Positions 51,987-61,703 of a stretch of DNA of 64,000 bases are shown piece after piece. Source of the stretch: UBA1181 sp045226255 (GTDB lineage: Bacteria > Bacteroidota > Bacteroidia > Bacteroidales > Paludibacteraceae). Within the stretch, counting starts at the first letter, position 1; each line of letters starts with the position of its first letter. The notes beneath the pieces were generated by a model. That model was not told the DNA's origin. It did not search any database and worked only from the letters and a program-made list of their open reading frames with translations. The DNA is taken from the NCBI GenBank assembly GCA_045226255.1, contig JBGVCG010000017.1, positions 62,001 through 126,000 on the forward strand, in the 5' to 3' direction. A program made the translations under genes and the position numbers.

Positions 51987-52541
51987 TCACACGTATCTCG
52001 CCCGTTCGCCCCCCACAAGCTTAGGTCGGCAATAGGCGGCGACCACATGAGCGGCGCCGATCTGGTTAGGGGTGAGATGGACGGGGACAGCCACATCCTT
52101 GAGGTGCATGCCGATCAGGGTGTCGCCGATGTCCAATCCTGCGGAGGCTTTGATATGCTCCACCACGACAGGGTGGCGGAAGCCGTGGTATGCCGCCGTG
52201 GCGAAAGAACCGCCTCCATGCAACCATGGAACGACGCAAACAGGCTCGTAGCCGTACTTGTCGGCACACTCCTCTTCGATCACCAGCGAACGGTTCAAAT
52301 GTTCGCAGCATTGGCACGCAAGATAGATGCCACGCTCGGACAAGAGGGTGTGGGCTACCTCAAAGATGGCCTTGCCGATCTCCTCGCTTGAGTTCTTGCC
52401 GATCGTACCGCCCGCCACTTCGCTCGACGAGCAACCGATCACGAAAATAGAGCCCTTCTTTATGGGGTGTTCATCCAACAAACTCAAAATGATCTGTCGA
52501 GTCTGCTCCGTTATCCCCCTTAATTCCTCACTTGAATCCAT
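51987..52541 (-). CDS. UPF0340 (YwlG/TIGR01440) family protein
   Basis: The 184-residue protein matches UPF0340 along its length: VIGCSSSEVAGGTIGKNSS, LACQCCEHLNRSLVIEEE, VVPWLHGGGSFATAAY, IDIGDTLIGMHLKDVAVPV-like and QIGAAHVVAAYCRPKLVGG blocks. The family is mostly known from Firmicutes and has no settled function. It has no obvious link to polysaccharide synthesis, yet lies inside the cluster between two modules, 12 bp after the second ligase gene. It is visibly richer in G and C than the genes on its 5' side. Confidence 0.88.
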   Translation of the reverse strand: MDSSEELRGITEQTRQIILSLLDEHPIKKGSIFVIGCSSSEVAGGTIGKNSSEEIGKAIFEVAHTLLSERGIYLACQCCEHLNRSLVIEEECADKYGYEPVCVVPWLHGGGSFATAAYHGFRHPVVVEHIKASAGLDIGDTLIGMHLKDVAVPVHLTPNQIGAAHVVAAYCRPKLVGGERARYV

Positions 52542-52553
52542 AACCCCAACTCT

Positions 52554-54329
52554 TTAATCATCCTTCTTGATAATGTTAACTATTGGTTGCGCAAATATAG
52601 CATACCCTTTCAGGGAAGAAAAATCAGGAACACCTTTTTTTGAACATGAAACGGTAAAAACCATATTCCCGTTTAATCCTTTCTTTTGAACGGAGAGTTT
52701 CTGCCATTCCCCTTTCCGCTGCAGGTCATACGAGTCGGTATACGCTTCCCGCTGACGCTCTTCCGCACGAATCTGCAACACCTCCGCATCAAAATCCTCA
52801 GAAGCATATACATAGAGGGAAAAAGAAATGGAATCAGACACATCAACCGAACACTTATCGAAACGATAATACATCGTCGCCCAATCATACCACACTTCCG
52901 TTCCAACCTGATTGTCTATCCGAAGGCCTCCCTCCCCCTTCAATGCCTCCGGGACATCACCAGGCAAGAGATCCACATGTTCGAAACCACGTTGAAAAGA
53001 CGAGAACTCATTTCTCTTATCTTTCATCACATACTTCACGGAAACACATAACACTGCGATGAGAGAGCCAATCAGACAAAAATTCCTCCACGCAGGACTC
53101 GGACGATAATCGCCCTTTTCATCGGACATTCCAGCCAATAGCATCACGGCGGCAATCGGATATGTTCCAATAGTTCGGCTCAACATCATCTCAAAAAACA
53201 GATTGATACACAACATCGGTATCCATATCAAATAAAACCTTCTGTTAGAAGACTTTATGAACATCGGAGATAAAATCATTCCCAAAAAGAGAAGCAATCC
53301 CACTATCCCATTCTCCACCAGGATCTCCAGGAACTGATTGTGCATCTCCCACTGCGAATTAGCCGCTAATTCAAAACCCTGGCGTATATATGCATCTTGC
53401 AACAAATCTTTCGCCGCACCACATCCATAGCCCCACAGCGGGTGCGGACATTCCTTAAACAGTTCCCAGCCACAGCTCCATATCTTAATGCGGGGATCAA
53501 TATCCGTCAAAGAGAACGAAGCGTCTCTCAAGGAGAGTATCACATTATTCACCCGCTCACTCTGGAATAACAAAACGAATATTAACAAAAAGATGCCCCC
53601 TATACATGCCCAGACACGCCAACCTTTGAGGATATGCCTCATTTCCAGAACCACTATACAGAACAAAAGGAAAAGAAAAGAAAGGAAAGCCACTCTAGCA
53701 TCTGTAAGGAAAACAAATAAACCAGTAAATACGAACAAAATAGAAAAGATGATTATCCTTCGTCTGCTCCAAGCAGTGGAAAAACGAAGATACAAAATCA
53801 ACAAGGCGGTCGACAAATCAAAACACATATATGTTCTATGCACCACCATCCCGACCACAGACTGGAAACATATGATCATATTCATGAGAGAACGGGGCAC
53901 ATTATCGAAATACGTCGCCAGCGAACACAAGGAGACAATCAGCACTACCAAAGCCATTCCGTAAGCACCCATCGAGAAGCTGAACAATGCCCGGCCTACC
54001 GAAAAACGGATTAAATCCCGAAAGAGGAAAGCCAATGCGAAAAGCAACAACGGAAGGCGTATCTGGAACTGCAGTCTGACAAAATCATGGAAATCCGAAA
54101 GAAGCGACATTGAACTCAATGAAGCATATATCATGAATGCGAAAACGGCAAGAGAAACAATGTTCAATTTCCCCAACTTCTCCCCACGGGTAAGAGCAAA
54201 CACAAACAAAAGAACCGAACATAACATAATCGTCCCACATGCCACAGGAGAAAATTTTATAAACGGGACAAAGAAAAAGGCGAATACCAATAAGTCACTA
54301 ACAACCCTTTCCCACTGAATCTTGCCCAT
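52554..54329 (-). CDS. O-antigen ligase-like membrane protein with C-terminal periplasmic domain (2)
   Basis: I start at 54329 (MGKIQWE), which follows a ribosome site and leaves no overlap with the EpsG-like gene; a start seven codons upstream is possible. The 591-residue protein has a WaaL/Wzy_C core with SCGWELFKECPHPLWGYGCGA and EMHNQFLEILVENGIVG in the large loop, then a beta-rich tail of ~150 residues (FSLYVYASEDFDAEVLQI, YDLQRKGEWQKLSV, LKGYAIFAQP). Core and tail mirror the paralogue downstream. Having two ligase-like genes in a single cluster is unusual. Confidence 0.85.
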   Translation of the reverse strand: MGKIQWERVVSDLLVFAFFFVPFIKFSPVACGTIMLCSVLLFVFALTRGEKLGKLNIVSLAVFAFMIYASLSSMSLLSDFHDFVRLQFQIRLPLLLFALAFLFRDLIRFSVGRALFSFSMGAYGMALVVLIVSLCSLATYFDNVPRSLMNMIICFQSVVGMVVHRTYMCFDLSTALLILYLRFSTAWSRRRIIIFSILFVFTGLFVFLTDARVAFLSFLFLLFCIVVLEMRHILKGWRVWACIGGIFLLIFVLLFQSERVNNVILSLRDASFSLTDIDPRIKIWSCGWELFKECPHPLWGYGCGAAKDLLQDAYIRQGFELAANSQWEMHNQFLEILVENGIVGLLLFLGMILSPMFIKSSNRRFYLIWIPMLCINLFFEMMLSRTIGTYPIAAVMLLAGMSDEKGDYRPSPAWRNFCLIGSLIAVLCVSVKYVMKDKRNEFSSFQRGFEHVDLLPGDVPEALKGEGGLRIDNQVGTEVWYDWATMYYRFDKCSVDVSDSISFSLYVYASEDFDAEVLQIRAEERQREAYTDSYDLQRKGEWQKLSVQKKGLNGNMVFTVSCSKKGVPDFSSLKGYAIFAQPIVNIIKKDD

Positions 54330-54334
54330 ACCAC

Positions 54335-55423
54335 CTACCATAGTATCCATTTATAAGGCAACAACACACCATTTCCGAAAATTGCAATATAACGGAAATA
54401 GCCCACCATAACATACAAGGACAGGAAAGCAAAGATTATCCACCTATTCCGGTTAGATTGTACATGTCCGATCATATAAGAAATCAATACCATGTATGCG
54501 ACTACAAAATATTCCTTGAAACGGGCAAAAATATCAAACGCCGAGAATGCGATAACGATAAAAGAAGAAACCAAAAACAAATTCAGAAAGATATTGAAAT
54601 AAGGCTCCTTCTGCTCATAATAATCCCGATAAAATAAGGCACAGAATAATATGACAAAGATTTCAATGAAGTTCAACGGATTGATTCCTTTTTTCTCCAT
54701 AGCATAAAAAGCCAACCTGTTACTGAGCCCAAGTGCCTCATTCATACGCATGCAGAGGTCATAAAGGGTAGGACCAGCTAAACTCAGCAAAATCGCTACC
54801 GACATTACAATAAGAATAGTCTTCACTGAGAATTTATGGTTCAAGAAGAAACAGAGCGGAAGTAATATGATGGCCGAATGGTGCATAGAAAGAGCCAATA
54901 AATTCAACACGATGTATTTCCAATATTCCTTCCTTAACACATAACGGATGGAGAAGGTAAAGAATGCTATCGCGATAGCCTGTCTCGCAAGCGTGAAATC
55001 ATGCCAAATATAAGCTTTGTAGATATAGAAAAAGATAGCAAGGTATACATATGGCGTATATTCCTTTAGCGAAGGAATAAAGATACTGAAGGAAACCACC
55101 GCAATCATAAATGTGAAGAAATATGGGCCATTGGTGAAATCGATAGAGCGAATTAATGAAGACAACACCACAAATCCCTCTTCAAATGATTTTGTTTTAT
55201 AATACGGCTCATACATTCCACGGATATAATCCCCTATTCCAACCACTCTTGAGTAAAACATTTCATACATCTCATAGTCACCTCCCAAGTGATCGCGTAA
55301 TGCCGCCAATAAGAACATGACTATTAAAAAAGGCAGAGTGAAAACAATACGATTTCTTACTGGAGCCACATCTGTAGCGGCACACATCAGAGCCAACAAA
55401 AAAAGTATTACATAAGGTAACAT
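54335..55423 (-). CDS. EpsG family polymerase-like membrane protein
   Basis: The 362-residue protein has about ten helices and the EpsG pattern: LAALRDHLGGDYEMYEMFY early on, FEEGFVVLSSLIRSI and YIYKAYIWHDFTLARQAIAIAFF in the middle, then MHHSAIILLPLCFFL. EpsG proteins are repeat-unit polymerases of exopolysaccharide clusters. The gene sits between a second flippase and a second ligase, 5 bp after the former. It is AT-rich compared with the genes at the other end of the cluster. Confidence 0.87.
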   Translation of the reverse strand: MLPYVILFLLALMCAATDVAPVRNRIVFTLPFLIVMFLLAALRDHLGGDYEMYEMFYSRVVGIGDYIRGMYEPYYKTKSFEEGFVVLSSLIRSIDFTNGPYFFTFMIAVVSFSIFIPSLKEYTPYVYLAIFFYIYKAYIWHDFTLARQAIAIAFFTFSIRYVLRKEYWKYIVLNLLALSMHHSAIILLPLCFFLNHKFSVKTILIVMSVAILLSLAGPTLYDLCMRMNEALGLSNRLAFYAMEKKGINPLNFIEIFVILFCALFYRDYYEQKEPYFNIFLNLFLVSSFIVIAFSAFDIFARFKEYFVVAYMVLISYMIGHVQSNRNRWIIFAFLSLYVMVGYFRYIAIFGNGVLLPYKWILW

Positions 55424-55428
55424 CTTCG

Positions 55429-56973
55429 CTATCTGTGTTTAAACCATTTGTGATTGAACCTTCCGAACAAATCGTATGCCGTTTTACGTTCTTCCCCACT
55501 GAATATCAACAATGAACACAAAAGTATTAAAAATACTATTATGGCACACAAAACTATGTCCAATATCATACATATTTTGTCTCCGGAGGCCAATATTGTA
55601 TCTTTCACCAGATAGTGAAAGGCATTCGAACCATAATAAGTGATCAGGAGAGAACCCACTATGATAATTAAGTCTTTGAAAACCAAGATTTTTCTCTTAA
55701 CATCCAGACTATATAGCACAATCAAACCCGAAGTGAACTGACCGATAAAGTAATACAAGGCCAATGTTTCCAGATGATAGGAGGTATCCAACAGAAAAAG
55801 GGATAAAAAAATAGAAACCAAATTGCCAACAATAACGCCAACGACATAGTTCAGCACTTTATTCCGGGCAATCAATGCCTGACCACATATCAATGTGAAA
55901 ATCAGACATAAAATAGCTAGCGACAAATAACCCAACACGTTGATGAACTGCTCATGCGTATGTGAAAAAAGAATGCACGAAACTTGTTCTGCATTCACCT
56001 TCATAATGATGACGATAATGCCTGTCAAGCAAAGCAACAAACGCAAAAAACGACGCAATTCATCGGAGAATTCATCCTCTTTCCCATTAATAAAAGCCAT
56101 AGATAATAATGGGGTCATCACAATGGGCACAATAGAAGAAAAAACAATGTGGGGTAAATTCGTGATCTGTCTAGCATAATCAAACACGGAGACCGCACCC
56201 TCACCGAAATACGTACACAAGGATTTTTCCACAAAAATATATACCTGGGCACAGATAGTGCTTAGATACATCGGCAACGAAAACATCACAAAGGGTTTGG
56301 CTCCCTTCACCTTCTCCAATGAGAACAGATGGAAGTATGATACTTTGCGGCGCAGCATACAACTCAAAACGGACACCAGAATCAGGCCATTCAAGGTGGT
56401 AGCTACAATCAACGAATAAATACCCAATAAATCGGAAAGGAAAATAATGGATAGTATGTTGATCAGACTTGCCAATAAGGCGATTATTTCGGGATAGAAA
56501 TAGGATTCATACGTGTTCAACAATGCGATAAGGACACTGCTATGCTGCTGAAGCATAAAATATGGAATCAACGAGAAAATCATGATGGAAAGGTAATTCC
56601 TCATTCCATCATCAAACCCCTTCGCCAAAAGAGAAGTAATCGGACCTATACAGAAAAAAACGATGATAGCCACCACAAGATAAGACAGGTTAAAGTAATT
56701 CATCAATGAATTTACCGATTTCATCGCAGATTCTTCCCCCTCTTGATTCCTCAAAAATATAAATTTCGTTCTGAATGTCTCGTTAATCGGAGAGTATAGT
56801 GAAAAGATGACAATGCCCCAAAATGCGATGGAGAGCACCCACGAATCTCGCTGAAAAGTTGTTCCAAAATATTTGACAGATAGATACAAAACCACCAAAC
56901 CCAATATCATTTTCAGAAAGCGTGTGAATCCTAACGCCAACGAAATTCTACGGGGTGTGGATAATAGATTCAT
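55429..56973 (-). CDS. MOP-superfamily flippase (MurJ/Wzx-like) (2)
   Basis: The 514-residue protein has around fourteen helices like MurJ/MviN (Wzx has twelve), and starts with TPRRISLALGFTRFLKMILG followed by YFGTTFQRDSWVLS, which resembles MurJ-type openings. It should flip a lipid-linked glycan. Its location after a GT4 gene and before EpsG points to a capsule or exopolysaccharide repeat rather than peptidoglycan precursor. The family is certain; its exact substrate is not. Confidence 0.82.
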   Translation of the reverse strand: MNLLSTPRRISLALGFTRFLKMILGLVVLYLSVKYFGTTFQRDSWVLSIAFWGIVIFSLYSPINETFRTKFIFLRNQEGEESAMKSVNSLMNYFNLSYLVVAIIVFFCIGPITSLLAKGFDDGMRNYLSIMIFSLIPYFMLQQHSSVLIALLNTYESYFYPEIIALLASLINILSIIFLSDLLGIYSLIVATTLNGLILVSVLSCMLRRKVSYFHLFSLEKVKGAKPFVMFSLPMYLSTICAQVYIFVEKSLCTYFGEGAVSVFDYARQITNLPHIVFSSIVPIVMTPLLSMAFINGKEDEFSDELRRFLRLLLCLTGIIVIIMKVNAEQVSCILFSHTHEQFINVLGYLSLAILCLIFTLICGQALIARNKVLNYVVGVIVGNLVSIFLSLFLLDTSYHLETLALYYFIGQFTSGLIVLYSLDVKRKILVFKDLIIIVGSLLITYYGSNAFHYLVKDTILASGDKICMILDIVLCAIIVFLILLCSLLIFSGEERKTAYDLFGRFNHKWFKHR

Positions 56974-56980
56974 AAAAAAA

Positions 56981-58099
56981 TCATAATAGGTAATCTTTGA
57001 TTTTCTCCCTATATATTGAAATAATTATTTTCTCATCAAATTTGTTCGCAACGATATCAAAACCCGCCTGTCCCATAGCGGCACGCTCCTCCTCGCTCAA
57101 ATGATAGAGACGCTCCATCTTTTCCAACAAATCATCGGACGACTTAGGCTCAATCTTATATCCATTGACACCATCCTCTATCAACTCAACACACCCAACG
57201 CTATTCGAAGCAATAATAGGCTTCTTCATGCTCATCGCCTCCATCAGACTACGAGGTATTCCCTCCCGATAAGATGGCAAAACAACACAATCCGAATCGG
57301 CGATATGCTGACAAACATTCATCGAATAACCCTTATAATCAATATATCCTTCTCTCACCCATTCGTCAATCTCTTCAGAAGAAATATTGTCGTCAACACC
57401 ATTATCCATCTTTCCAAGGATGGAAAAGATCATATCAGAATATTTAGCCTTCAATCTTTTCGCCGCATCCGCATACTCCCTTATGCCCTTCTCTTTAATA
57501 AGTCTGGCTATCAGAAGGAAACGGAACTTGTCGTCATTCACCTGTTTTTCCATGGATTGGAAATGATCCATATCGATGCCTTCCCCATTCAAGACAAAGG
57601 TTTTAGCCTCATCCACAATCTTGTCATTAATGAAAACCTCACGGTCATCCCGATTTAAAAACCATACCTGGAGCACCTTGCGCAATGCTACCCTGTACAT
57701 GTTTTTCACCAGCTTATTCAATAGATTCTCCCTCATGAAGGTATAACCTAAACCAGTGACTACCGAGATGCATTTGATTGACAATAGCCGACAAGCTATC
57801 GAACCATATATAACGGGTTTAATCGTATAATGGAAAACAAAATCAAATTTTTCTTTTTTATAACAACGATATAAGGTCTTCAATAAACTCATATCGCTTA
57901 TTACATTTGTTCCTCTTGTCTCCATGGCGATCGGTATATAGCGGATTCCTTCATTTCTAAAAAAATCAGAATATTCGTCCTCAGGAGCAATCACAACTAC
58001 CTCATAATCCCTCATAAAATGACGCATAACTCCCATTCGGAAATTATACATTGAGAATGAGGTATTCCCCACAAATGCAATCTTCTTTTTTTCTGACAT
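56981..58099 (-). CDS. Glycosyltransferase family 4 protein, first gene of the polysaccharide cluster
   Basis: The 372-residue GT-B protein opens with KKIAFVGNTSFSMYNFRMGVM, which is close to the start of bacterial N-acetylgalactosaminyl- or galactosyltransferases of the PglA/WbnK kind. The donor half holds LLIARLIKEKGIREYADA and PSYREGIPRSLMEAMSMKKP (EX7E). It is the promoter-proximal gene, so its product probably adds an early sugar on the lipid carrier. A matching full promoter lies ~90 bp upstream. Confidence 0.9.
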   Translation of the reverse strand: MSEKKKIAFVGNTSFSMYNFRMGVMRHFMRDYEVVVIAPEDEYSDFFRNEGIRYIPIAMETRGTNVISDMSLLKTLYRCYKKEKFDFVFHYTIKPVIYGSIACRLLSIKCISVVTGLGYTFMRENLLNKLVKNMYRVALRKVLQVWFLNRDDREVFINDKIVDEAKTFVLNGEGIDMDHFQSMEKQVNDDKFRFLLIARLIKEKGIREYADAAKRLKAKYSDMIFSILGKMDNGVDDNISSEEIDEWVREGYIDYKGYSMNVCQHIADSDCVVLPSYREGIPRSLMEAMSMKKPIIASNSVGCVELIEDGVNGYKIEPKSSDDLLEKMERLYHLSEEERAAMGQAGFDIVANKFDEKIIISIYREKIKDYLL

Positions 58100-58186
58100 A
58101 ATCTATAATCTATTTCAACCCTCTACCATTCGATTTGAAATAACCCCATAATTACTTTTCCACAATTACGTACGTTTTTCACGCGA

Positions 58187-58218
58187 CAAATTTAAAACCA
58201 ATTAATCATATTTCCAAA
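58187..58218 (-). promoter_or_regulatory. Promoter of the polysaccharide cluster
   Basis: Minus-strand TTTG, 20 bp, then TAAATTTG: a full match to the Bacteroidota promoter, in the 153-bp gap between the helicase gene and the cluster. The predicted leader is ~80 bases. No invertible repeats flank it and no UpxY-type antiterminator gene is present. Confidence 0.75.
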
Positions 58219-58252
58219 AATAGTTATGAATGACTTACATGGACGAAAGTAG

Positions 58253-61200
58253 TTATGCAAATATATCATTCAAATACCAAATATGACCTTCGGCCTGATA
58301 TCCCATTTTTTCCAACAGCCTCACATATTCTTCTATTTGTTTTTCATACTTTGGGGATTTCTTCCCGAACTTAAAATCTATTACCGTCATATGATTTTCT
58401 TCCCGAATTACACGGTCCGGACGACGGGTCTGCAATACGCCGGCCTCATCCCGGAACAAAATGGAACATTCGTTATATAACCGTAACCCTGGTCGGAACC
58501 ACTTCTTTGCCTCCTCCGTAGCCATCACCTTATGCATGGAATCAAGTATCTTCCGTTTTTGTCCGACATCCTCAAATAATCCTTCAAAATCCATCCGCTC
58601 CACCACATCATCCACATCATCACTCGACGCAATGTTCGAAAATAGATAATGCAACAATTTTCCCCTATCGATATATTCATTGCGCTTATCCTGGATCATC
58701 TCTTCATTATCCTCGATGAAATCGTTAGATTTATTGGATTGACGGAATTTCCCCTTCTGCTGATAGCTGACGAACCTGAAACCATACTTGCCAGGATTCC
58801 GCTTGAAAGGATTGCTGGAATGATTGGGCTGAACCGTGACATCTTCATCCACATACAAATCACCATCAATGAATGCATCTTCCGCCTCGTTCCACATCTC
58901 CCCCGCATTAGTCCTGAGAACATTGTACAAACGATGTGAAATGAAGACATCGGGCTTTTCATCGCCTTTTTTCGATGCGGCTTTTTTCTTCCCGAATATC
59001 ACCATGTTCTTCTCCGCTCTAGTCAAGGCAACATATAGAATATTTAGATTATCCATAAATGACTCCACATATTCCTCATTGTATGATTCAACGAAATGTG
59101 ATTGAGACATTTGCTTCACCATCTTCACGGCCGCCAAAGGCAATTCATTGTATTTTTCTCCCAATTCATCGGTATTTTCCCACAACAACGGAGCCCTTTC
59201 TCCTGATTTCGGTCCCAACTCCCAATCACAGAAAGGTATGAGCACAGTGTGGAATTCAAGTCCCTTGGATTTATGAATGGTCATAATTCTAATGCCGCTA
59301 GCTTCACCACTCGGGATGGATTTATTATGAAGGGAATCATCCCAATATTTCAGGAACATACGGAGATCAGAAGAGCGCCTAGTTAGAAACTCATTAACCC
59401 TGTCAAGGAAAAAACAAAAATAACTCTCTTGGTTCTCTATGCGATCAAGCCTCATGATCCGATAAATCTCCTCCACCATCTCATAAAGAGGTAGAAGCGC
59501 CAATTTTTCGATGGAATCGATCAATTCACATTGCTCAACTGTCATATGATTGAGATCGGGTGGAACATCCCTCTCCTCTTTTCTGCCTATTTTTTCATAT
59601 GCGTGCAGCAATTGAATCAACGCTAAATTATTTTTCTTTTTCGATCCACTTTCTTTAATATCTCCTCCAAGCAACAAAATATACCGCATCGCACTTATGA
59701 TACATTGGATTGCTTCGGATGTCTCCAACATATAGGCCTCCTCGGATATTAACTCGAAACAGTATTTCGCATTATCACCCTGCTCTTTGAACTGGGCAAA
59801 ATACTCGGCAATCAACGGAACATGCTTCGTTTTCCGAATCAAAATAGCCATTTGCTCGGGTTTAATCCCCCGTTGTTGCATCATCTTAACCTCTTCCGCA
59901 AGGGCACATAATGTATCCAAACTATATTTCTCACTATTTTCGCTTTCCAAAAAACGAACTTTCACATACCCTTTATCCCTCTTTTCACCCTTCTTACATA
60001 TCTGTGAAACATCTTGATAGGCCTCTATCATGCTATCTAACATAGGATGATTTATACCACTGTCCCGATACAATTCGGGAAAATGGCAAAAGACGAGATT
60101 ATTGAAATCAACTATCCTCTTTTCACTTCTCCAATTGGTGTTCAACGGAACAACCTTGGGAGAAATATGCGCCATTTCATCGGATAAATCACAAAGTAAT
60201 TGCCACTTTCCATTACGAAAACGATAGATGGACTGTTTCGGGTCACCAACAATCAAACTGCTCTTCTGCCTAGAGGCACATTCGTTTATAAGTGGCTTAA
60301 AATTAAGCCATTGAGTTTCACTTGTATCCTGAAACTCATCAATCATGATATGATCTAGATAGGTACCTATCTTTTCATAAATGAAGGGAGCATCACTGCC
60401 CTCTATCATCCCATTCAGCAATGTTTGCGTATCGGAAAGAATAAACTGGTTTTTCTCCTCGTTGATTTTCTGCATCAACGCATCCATATAGTGTAATAGA
60501 CCAACATTAAAAATATTTTTAATGATCAGATTCGCTGTATTAATTTCCACCATATAGCGATTCCGAAGATCTTCCGTTTCCACAACTAAGTCGCGTACGT
60601 AATCTATATGAGGCAATAGCTCGCTTTTTTTGGAAAAAAACTTTTTCTCCTCAACAAATGCAATTATCCTTTTTCCGGGTCCCTTGTCACCAAACCAATA
60701 CTCACCTTCTACGATTTTATTAAAATATCCTGGGATACCGCCATTTAATCCATACGGGTAATCATCGGACTCAAATCCGTTTTGATCATTGAAATCGAAA
60801 AATCGTCGGGCGGAATCCTGAATCTTACATAAACATTCGTCCCTATATTTTTCTAATTTTTCTCGATAGGCATGAAGTCTTTTTTCGTTTATATGCCCAC
60901 CATTATCTGTTAGAAACTCGAACAATGGCTTTGATTTTCTACGAAACCTTTCTTTGAACAAAGCATCACCGAATTTTTCGATTTCATCGGAAATATTCCA
61001 GTTTTTCTCACTTTCCAATTTGTCGGATAGGAAAAGCCGTACCCAATTAAAAAGGGTCTTGTCTGTTGTGATATTCTCCAACATGGATGCAACTGTCTCG
61101 GAAAGAACAGGCTTTTCGTCAATTTCAATATTTAAGTGCGTGCCCAAGCCTAATTCCTTCTCCAAATTGCGGAGAACGGTCTGAAAAAAGGAATCAATGG

Positions 61201-61555
61201 TCTCAACATGGAAATTACTGTAGTTATGAAGCATCAATGACAAAGCGACTTTCGCCTGAGAAACAATATAGGAACGGCTCTTGAATTTAGCGTCAAATTT
61301 TCCCAATTCATCGGAAATAACAGTGATATCTCCCTGGGAGTCGTCAAGGTTCTTGGCGATGCCATACAAGGTGGTGATGATACGGCTCTTCATCTCGGCG
61401 GTCGCCTTGTTCGTAAATGTCACAGCCAAAATGCGCTCAAAACAAGTGGGATCCTCAATGATATACTTGAGGAATTCCATCGTCAACCGGTATGTCTTCC
61501 CGGATCCGGCTGATGCCTTATAAATATTCAGCAAATGTTCGTTTCTCTCTTCCAT
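58253..61555 (-). CDS. addA: UvrD/RecB-like helicase-nuclease (AddA type)
   Basis: This 1100-residue protein joins an SF1 helicase to a nuclease and probably acts in double-strand break repair. Helicase motifs are complete: ASAGSGKTYRLT (I), AVTFTNKATAEMK (Ia), MIDEFQDTS (II), IVGDPKQSIYRFR (III), IMTIHKSKGLEFHTV (V), YVALTRAEKNM (VI). The C-terminal PD-(D/E)XK nuclease of RecB type is seen in RRPDRVIREE, VIDFKFGKKS and YEKQIEEYV. AddA usually works with AddB, whose gene is not beside it here. The gene is divergent from mnmG and AT-rich. Confidence 0.87.
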   Translation of the reverse strand: MEERNEHLLNIYKASAGSGKTYRLTMEFLKYIIEDPTCFERILAVTFTNKATAEMKSRIITTLYGIAKNLDDSQGDITVISDELGKFDAKFKSRSYIVSQAKVALSLMLHNYSNFHVETIDSFFQTVLRNLEKELGLGTHLNIEIDEKPVLSETVASMLENITTDKTLFNWVRLFLSDKLESEKNWNISDEIEKFGDALFKERFRRKSKPLFEFLTDNGGHINEKRLHAYREKLEKYRDECLCKIQDSARRFFDFNDQNGFESDDYPYGLNGGIPGYFNKIVEGEYWFGDKGPGKRIIAFVEEKKFFSKKSELLPHIDYVRDLVVETEDLRNRYMVEINTANLIIKNIFNVGLLHYMDALMQKINEEKNQFILSDTQTLLNGMIEGSDAPFIYEKIGTYLDHIMIDEFQDTSETQWLNFKPLINECASRQKSSLIVGDPKQSIYRFRNGKWQLLCDLSDEMAHISPKVVPLNTNWRSEKRIVDFNNLVFCHFPELYRDSGINHPMLDSMIEAYQDVSQICKKGEKRDKGYVKVRFLESENSEKYSLDTLCALAEEVKMMQQRGIKPEQMAILIRKTKHVPLIAEYFAQFKEQGDNAKYCFELISEEAYMLETSEAIQCIISAMRYILLLGGDIKESGSKKKNNLALIQLLHAYEKIGRKEERDVPPDLNHMTVEQCELIDSIEKLALLPLYEMVEEIYRIMRLDRIENQESYFCFFLDRVNEFLTRRSSDLRMFLKYWDDSLHNKSIPSGEASGIRIMTIHKSKGLEFHTVLIPFCDWELGPKSGERAPLLWENTDELGEKYNELPLAAVKMVKQMSQSHFVESYNEEYVESFMDNLNILYVALTRAEKNMVIFGKKKAASKKGDEKPDVFISHRLYNVLRTNAGEMWNEAEDAFIDGDLYVDEDVTVQPNHSSNPFKRNPGKYGFRFVSYQQKGKFRQSNKSNDFIEDNEEMIQDKRNEYIDRGKLLHYLFSNIASSDDVDDVVERMDFEGLFEDVGQKRKILDSMHKVMATEEAKKWFRPGLRLYNECSILFRDEAGVLQTRRPDRVIREENHMTVIDFKFGKKSPKYEKQIEEYVRLLEKMGYQAEGHIWYLNDIFA

Positions 61556-61703
61556 TAGATTAGTTCATGCATTCCTGTTTCCAAATCACCCGCAAATTAA
61601 CAAAAAAACACCCACCATTAACACATTTAAGGAAAATACTTCGCTCGACTAACACCCTAATAAGTAAAAAATTGCGTACTTTGCAGTCCAAATAGATTGG
61701 AGA

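Noticed and set aside
61676..61690. TACTTTG before mnmG as a promoter box
   Set aside because: One base too short for TAnnTTTG and no -33 partner, so mentioned only in the gene entry.
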